NCBI GenBank assembly: GCA_947454215.1
Contig: CANGJN010000009.1
Span: 1-10,746, forward strand
Reading direction: 5' to 3'
Length of the DNA: 10,746 bases
Origin: Neisseriaceae bacterium
GTDB lineage: Bacteria; Pseudomonadota; Gammaproteobacteria; Burkholderiales; UBA11063
The notes under the pieces are model-generated. The model had not been told where the DNA came from and did no database searches. It was given only the letters and a program-made list of their open reading frames with translations. Below, piece by piece: positions 6,785 through 10,746 of this stretch; within the stretch, counting starts at the first letter, position 1; each line of letters opens with the position of its first letter. Both the position numbers and the translations under genes were made by a program.

Positions 6785-7324
6785 ATGGAAAATAACTTTT
6801 TTTTTGATCTAATTCCTTTGGTAGCATTCTTTTCAGTTTATTATTTTACTAAGAATATTTTTTATGCAACTGGAGTATGTATCGTAGCTACATGGTTGCA
6901 GGTGGCATTGTGTAAACTGAAATATAAAAAAATTAATAAAAACACATGGTTAAGTGCCATATTGATCACTGTATTTGGTGGTTTAACCATAATATTTCAT
7001 AATAAAACATTTGTTATGGTAAAACCAACGGTATTATTTTCAATAGTGGGGATTTCTATATTAGTGGCTCAATATACTGGAAAAAATGGTTTAAAATTAC
7101 TTTTAGAAAAAGAATTTAAAACCACAGATGGAGTATGGAGAAAATTAAATATATCTTGGGGTGTATTTTTTATCTTCTTAGGATTATTAAATTTATTTGT
7201 AGCCCTTAATTTTAGTGAATCAACATGGGTTAAATTTAAAGTATTTGGTGCTACTATGTTAACCATAGTATACTTAATTATTACTTTGCTAATTATTATT
7301 ATTAGTCAAAAGAAAATTAAATAA
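6785..7324 (+). CDS. yciB: inner membrane protein YciB (IspZ / septation protein A family)
   Basis: This 179-residue polytopic inner-membrane protein is about the length of E. coli YciB. YciB is linked to cell-envelope synthesis and division: it interacts with elongation and division proteins, and mutants in several bacteria show septation or envelope defects; no enzymatic activity is established. Family marks are the N-terminal DLIPLVAFFSVYYF (8-21), KPTVLFSIVG (80-89, the conserved KPT at the start of a helix), and WRKLNISWGVFF (118-129) followed by the Asn/Trp/Lys-rich stretch up to WVKFKVFG (148-155). About five or six hydrophobic segments are visible, and the tail is basic. The start is supported by AAAAGG 6 bases before the ATG. 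Its stop codon overlaps the rsmA start by one base (TAATG), so the two genes should be cotranscribed and translationally coupled. Confidence 0.92.
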   Translation: MENNFFFDLIPLVAFFSVYYFTKNIFYATGVCIVATWLQVALCKLKYKKINKNTWLSAILITVFGGLTIIFHNKTFVMVKPTVLFSIVGISILVAQYTGKNGLKLLLEKEFKTTDGVWRKLNISWGVFFIFLGLLNLFVALNFSESTWVKFKVFGATMLTIVYLIITLLIIIISQKKIK

Positions 7325-8112
7325 TGACTTATAATACAAAAAAAAGATTTGGACAAAACTTCTTAGTTGATCAATTTGTTTTAAATAAAATTATTGCCAT
7401 TATTGACCCCAGACCTGAAGATTTTATTGTAGAAATAGGTCCTGGCATGGGAGCCATGACCTCTATAATATCAAACCATGTAAACAAATTAAATGTTATT
7501 GAAATAGATACAGATTTAGTAAATTATTTGAAAGATAATTTAGCTAAAAATATTATTATTCATAATATTGATGTTTTAAAATTTGATTTTAACCTATTTT
7601 TAGGAAATAAAATCAAATTAATAGGTAATTTACCTTATAATATTTCTACTCCATTACTATTTCATTTGGCACAATACAACAATATAAAAGAAATGTATTT
7701 TGTATTACAAAAAGAAGTCGTTGATCGTATATGTGCATCTCACAGTACAAAAGAATATGGTAAATTAACTGTTATGATGCAATATAAATTTAAATGTGTC
7801 AAACTACTAAGTATTGATGCTGAGAGTTTTAATCCCAAACCAAAAGTTCAATCAGCACTTCTAAAAATAACACCACTTGAAAATATTGTTTATCAAGATA
7901 TTAATGAAAAAATACTATACAATATTGTTAATACTGCTTTTAATAAACGTAGAAAAACAATTGCTAATAGTTTAAAATGTTTATTTAATACCGAAGAACT
8001 CCAACAACATAATATTGATTCAAACCAAAGAGCGGAGAATTTAACAGTTACTCAATATTTATCTCTAGCTAAATATTTATTCAATAAAAGTCATAATTTA
8101 ATTAAATTATAG
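7324..8112 (+). CDS. rsmA: 16S rRNA dimethyladenosine transferase RsmA (KsgA)
   Basis: This 262-residue cytoplasmic SAM-dependent enzyme dimethylates two adjacent adenines (A1518 and A1519 in E. coli numbering) in the 3' terminal hairpin of 16S rRNA during late small-subunit assembly. All family marks are present in order: the N-terminal KKRFGQNFL (6-14), motif I EIGPGMG (37-43) for SAM, the acidic motif II IEID (59-62), Asp83 in motif III, motif IV NLPYNIS (102-108) at the adenine site, FNPKPKVQS (169-177), and the basic RNA-binding FNKRRKTIANSL (206-217) with RAENL (236-240). Length is slightly below the E. coli protein. The ATG overlaps the yciB stop codon (TAATG) and only an A-rich weak ribosome site precedes it, which points to coupled translation. 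No strong terminator follows. Confidence 0.96.
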   Translation: MTYNTKKRFGQNFLVDQFVLNKIIAIIDPRPEDFIVEIGPGMGAMTSIISNHVNKLNVIEIDTDLVNYLKDNLAKNIIIHNIDVLKFDFNLFLGNKIKLIGNLPYNISTPLLFHLAQYNNIKEMYFVLQKEVVDRICASHSTKEYGKLTVMMQYKFKCVKLLSIDAESFNPKPKVQSALLKITPLENIVYQDINEKILYNIVNTAFNKRRKTIANSLKCLFNTEELQQHNIDSNQRAENLTVTQYLSLAKYLFNKSHNLIKL

Positions 8113-8212
8113 ATGAAACGGTCAATTTTAATAAATCTGCCCAATTTACTACCTTAAAATTCCTAATACAGAATAATTAAAAGAATAGGGACTTACTAAA
8201 CATGATTAGGTT

Positions 8213-8235
8213 ATTATAAAAATATTATAATTTTT
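8213..8235 (+). terminator. AT-only hairpin between rsmA and the next gene
   Basis: A 7-bp perfect stem (ATTATAA at 8213-8219, TTATAAT at 8225-8231) with a 5-base loop is followed by T residues. With no G:C pair it is a weak terminator. The same bases hold TATAAT and TATAAA, so they may instead be the -10 region of the downstream gene, although the start would then fall only a few bases before its ATG. Confidence 0.25.
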
Positions 8236-8246
8236 AGGTAAATATT

Positions 8247-10640
8247 ATGTTAATATTTAAAAATTTATTTATCTGTTTATTTAGTGTAGTTAGTACAACT
8301 CATATTCTATCATTAAATGTAGATATATATGGAGAGCAGTCAATCAAGATTACAAGCATACGTCCAAGTTTCCAGCCAAATATTATAGATAGAATGAATT
8401 ATTTACTCGCTCACATTATAGAGATTCATCTTAATAAAAAGGATAAAACATCATCTACTATCTTAGCTCTTTATTATAATAAAAAAATTTTTATAAGCAC
8501 TCCATTGTTTGGAGATATTGCTAATATTAGTAAAATATGGTTTGAGATAGATAGTAAAAGAGTAGAATTAAACGGTATTGATAAATTACATATTCCAGTT
8601 AACACAGTTTTTATTAATTTAGAAGGGATACACAATGAAACTGATATTCATAAACTATTATACGAAAATTATCCGAATATTATAAAGATAATTAAAAGTT
8701 CAAAATTCAGTACTGCAACAAAGGATCCACAAGAAATGAGTGAGTTTTTTTATCCTGTAAATTCAGAGTTTTCTCAATTCTTTAATACTAAAACCTTTTC
8801 CGGAATAAAAATAAATGTTATTGATATAAGTAATTTGGCATCCAGTCAATACACTGATAGTTTCTATATTATTGGGAAAGTCAACAATATACTTACTTAT
8901 ACTAATTTAACTTATGTCCTACTAAATAATCAAATGTATTATTTCTCTTCCTTTGGTAAGGTTTATATCTTAGGAATTTTAAAAAACAATGTTTTTTCTC
9001 CTAGTGATATAGGATCAATTATTGTCTATTGTAATATTGCCACTTGTAGAATGATAGGTCAAATAGTTTACTTAAAAAATTATGAGGCTACCTATGAAAC
9101 AAATAACCATTTAAATATTAACTTACCTGACCATAAAGATAAAGATAAATTCCGCATTTCAGTATTTAAGGCAAATTTATATGCAGATGAAACTACTCAT
9201 GACATACAAACACCTATTTACAATAAATTTAATCATAAATCCCCTCCTGTAAATAAAGAAATATTAGACCTTAATTTAACTAGAATGAAGGCTCAAACTC
9301 ATGTTAAACAAGTACTATTGCCACAAACTTCGAAAGAAATACATTTACAACCTGATGAAGGATTAAGTAGTTTAGATATAAAAAGTAGAAAACGAACTAT
9401 AAATGGTCAAGAGTTATCAACTGCTAAAAGAAAAAAATTAGATCCAAAAGATGAAACTCAAGTTGATTTAATCAAAACCTTAATAACTGAAACTACTCAC
9501 TTAGAAACAAAAGATTCCAATCCAAGGAAACGACCACTTGGTACCAATGAATCACAATTAATTCATACAATAACATCCCAAGAACATTCTAAACCCATAG
9601 AAGAAGAAATTGGTCAAGATACTACTGCCAACTCTATCCCTTCAAATGACAGAAAAGAAATTAAGGAACTTACTGATAAACAATTGTTTGAAGATTGTTA
9701 TAGCACCATCAATTTATTCGACATTGGAGAAACTCAAAGTAAAACATCTGATAATAATAGTTTGATTCCTAATCTTATAAACCCCCAACCTAAGATAGAG
9801 GAAGACCAACCTAATGATAATGGAAAAAACACTCAACAAATTTCTGAACAAGATATAAAATTGATTGAGAAAGAAAAAAATGTGATATTAACATTTCTTC
9901 CAGATAGAGATATATACAAGGTTATTGTTGTAACAGGTATTGAAAAAACCGACTCTACGATAGATGTGGTGTTATTAGATACGGTTAAACCTGTCATTAT
10001 TGCCTTTAAATGTTCTAAAAATATAGTTAGACCGATACTAGAAACATCTGTTAGAAATAGTGAGTATTTAGCCACACCAATCAACCAAGGTAAAAACTTT
10101 ACTATTAAAAAAACCTTTTATAAATCAGAATACGATTCCTCTACCTTGCAAAATGAAACATATAAACCAGGTGGAATTTATCATACAACAGATGACAAAT
10201 ATTTTCAAGTTATTAACTATCCTAAACGTAGGGTTATACGCGAAATGTATCTTAAATCGGAAGATAATAAGGATCGGGTAACTTTTATCGATCAAGAAAA
10301 AGTACCAGAGAATGTACTTGTTCGTCTATTTGAGAATTACACTCTAGATAAAAAAACAATATCAACATTAAAGAAGCAACGCAGTAAAATAGTATTAACA
10401 GAAAGAACAATTCGTAATCATACAACTTACAAGGTAATTGCTTATCATATACTAAGGATGACCGCTGTTGATTTTATAAATGAAAAAGATCGCAATGATG
10501 GTATTTATTATACAAAAGATGATAAATATTTTGAAGTGAAGAATAAGGTTATTCATGAACTTAAATTTAAAGTTGAATCTAAATATTTTTCTCAGTATAA
10601 CTGGACTTTGGCCATTTTTTTAAAATTTAGGATGCCATAA
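8247..10640 (+). CDS. large exported protein of unknown family with bipartite NLS
   Basis: I do not recognise the family of this 797-residue protein. The N-terminus (residues 1-23) has a Lys and a hydrophobic core (LFICLFSVV), consistent with a Sec signal, though the cleavage site is unclear. Residues 24-285 alternate hydrophobic and polar residues and look beta-rich, with a Cys262/Cys267 pair. Residues about 290-545 form a polar linker rich in Lys, Glu, Asp, Thr, Gln and Asn, probably disordered. It contains Lys382-Arg383, ten residues, then KRKKLD (394-399), an exact bipartite nuclear localisation pattern, plus PRKRP at 426-430. Residues about 545-797 are again ordered-looking and hold a duplicated module: GGIYHTTDDKYFQV at 642-655 and DGIYYTKDDKYFEV at 751-764, each followed by a basic VI-[RH]-E segment. 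The ATG has only a weak AGG site about 8 bases upstream. The architecture suggests a secreted protein acting in a eukaryotic host; that function is inference. Confidence 0.75.
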   Translation: MLIFKNLFICLFSVVSTTHILSLNVDIYGEQSIKITSIRPSFQPNIIDRMNYLLAHIIEIHLNKKDKTSSTILALYYNKKIFISTPLFGDIANISKIWFEIDSKRVELNGIDKLHIPVNTVFINLEGIHNETDIHKLLYENYPNIIKIIKSSKFSTATKDPQEMSEFFYPVNSEFSQFFNTKTFSGIKINVIDISNLASSQYTDSFYIIGKVNNILTYTNLTYVLLNNQMYYFSSFGKVYILGILKNNVFSPSDIGSIIVYCNIATCRMIGQIVYLKNYEATYETNNHLNINLPDHKDKDKFRISVFKANLYADETTHDIQTPIYNKFNHKSPPVNKEILDLNLTRMKAQTHVKQVLLPQTSKEIHLQPDEGLSSLDIKSRKRTINGQELSTAKRKKLDPKDETQVDLIKTLITETTHLETKDSNPRKRPLGTNESQLIHTITSQEHSKPIEEEIGQDTTANSIPSNDRKEIKELTDKQLFEDCYSTINLFDIGETQSKTSDNNSLIPNLINPQPKIEEDQPNDNGKNTQQISEQDIKLIEKEKNVILTFLPDRDIYKVIVVTGIEKTDSTIDVVLLDTVKPVIIAFKCSKNIVRPILETSVRNSEYLATPINQGKNFTIKKTFYKSEYDSSTLQNETYKPGGIYHTTDDKYFQVINYPKRRVIREMYLKSEDNKDRVTFIDQEKVPENVLVRLFENYTLDKKTISTLKKQRSKIVLTERTIRNHTTYKVIAYHILRMTAVDFINEKDRNDGIYYTKDDKYFEVKNKVIHELKFKVESKYFSQYNWTLAIFLKFRMP
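9390..9437 (+). other. encoded bipartite nuclear localisation signal
   Basis: The codons for residues 382-397 of the 797-residue protein encode Lys-Arg, exactly ten residues, then Lys-Arg-Lys-Lys, the spacing of the classical nucleoplasmin-type signal read by importin alpha. The last block with Leu-Asp also resembles the monopartite c-Myc signal. It lies in a polar, probably exposed linker. Confidence 0.55.
10170..10538 (+). repeat. duplicated GIYxTxDDKYFxV module in the unknown protein
   Basis: Two copies encoded at 10170-10211 and 10497-10538 share 10 of 14 residues and lie 109 residues apart. Similarity continues loosely on both sides: a VI-[RH]-E-x-x-x-K segment follows each copy, and a TYKVI or IYKVI strand precedes the copies. 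The DNA of the two copies has diverged, so the duplication is old. Confidence 0.6.
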
Positions 10641-10746
10641 GCAAAGTATTTATCAATTCAGTAAAATCGTGGGTTTTGAATTTTAACAAGTCACCTTTTT
10701 TAGTAGACTTATTAAAATATAAACTATTGATTATTTTTTGTTTTAC
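10627..10746 (-). CDS. C-terminal end of an unidentified convergent gene (partial)
   Basis: A minus-strand frame is open from the right edge for 39 codons and stops at TAA at 10629-10627. The encoded tail includes KSTKKGDLLKFKTHDFTELI and looks like ordinary coding sequence: it has Gly-Asp, Thr-His-Asp and an amphipathic end, and it avoids the frequent stops expected in AT-rich spacer. It would overlap the 3' end of the 797-residue gene by 14 bases in convergent orientation. I do not recognise the family. The start is outside the window. Confidence 0.5.
   Translation of the reverse strand, partial: VKQKIINSLYFNKSTKKGDLLKFKTHDFTELINTLLMAS

Noticed and set aside
7069..7266. 65-codon minus-strand open frame opposite yciB
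   Set aside because: It is fully inside the conserved yciB coding region with no family resemblance or ribosome site.
9833..10084. 83-codon minus-strand open frame opposite the 797-residue gene
   Set aside because: It is antisense to a continuous long frame and has no supporting start signals.
1..10746. CRISPR array, tRNA, rRNA, insertion sequence or attachment site
   Set aside because: I saw no regularly spaced direct repeats, tRNA cloverleaf, conserved rRNA segments, transposase motifs or terminal inverted repeats with target duplications.

Overview
The window is strongly AT-rich bacterial DNA with Shine-Dalgarno sites, Sec signal peptides and proteobacterial housekeeping genes (yciB, rsmA). 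Low GC, small MHS-type transporters, a GH18 chitinase and a secreted protein carrying a eukaryotic-type nuclear localisation signal together suggest a host-associated or intracellular gammaproteobacterium. A Francisellaceae-like or Fastidiosibacteraceae-like genome is my best guess, held at low to moderate confidence because no rRNA or marker phylogeny is available.

Layout. From 107 to 4654 three genes lie on the minus strand, each apparently with its own control signals: an MHS-family MFS transporter, a secreted GH18 chitinase and a secreted right-handed parallel beta-helix protein. A strong hairpin terminator follows the chitinase. At about 4655-4955 the direction switches. The plus strand then carries an FAD-linked D-2-hydroxyacid dehydrogenase (D2HGDH/GlcD type), a 452-base gene-poor gap, a translationally coupled yciB-rsmA pair with a one-base TAATG overlap, and a 797-residue exported protein of unknown family. 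At the right edge an open minus-strand frame looks like the C-terminus of a convergent gene.

Two proteins stand out. The chitinase appears to be a natural circular permutation of the GH18 TIM barrel: the segment that normally closes the domain (strand beta-8 with its Trp signature) sits at the N-terminus, directly after the signal peptide, and the rest follows in normal order. Its catalytic DxxDxDxE motif reads NGLDLNYE, keeping the acid Glu but losing the neighbouring Asp. The 797-residue protein combines a probable export signal, an N-terminal beta-rich region, a long polar linker with a textbook bipartite nuclear localisation signal (KR-x10-KRKK), and a C-terminal region with a duplicated module. 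That makes it a candidate nucleus-targeted host effector.

Functionally the window mixes uptake (MFS), extracellular carbohydrate-related proteins (chitinase, beta-helix), 2-hydroxyacid oxidation, envelope and ribosome housekeeping (yciB, rsmA) and a candidate host-interaction factor. Only yciB-rsmA shows clear operon structure. The two secreted genes share a TTATGCTTA element upstream, which hints at common control.
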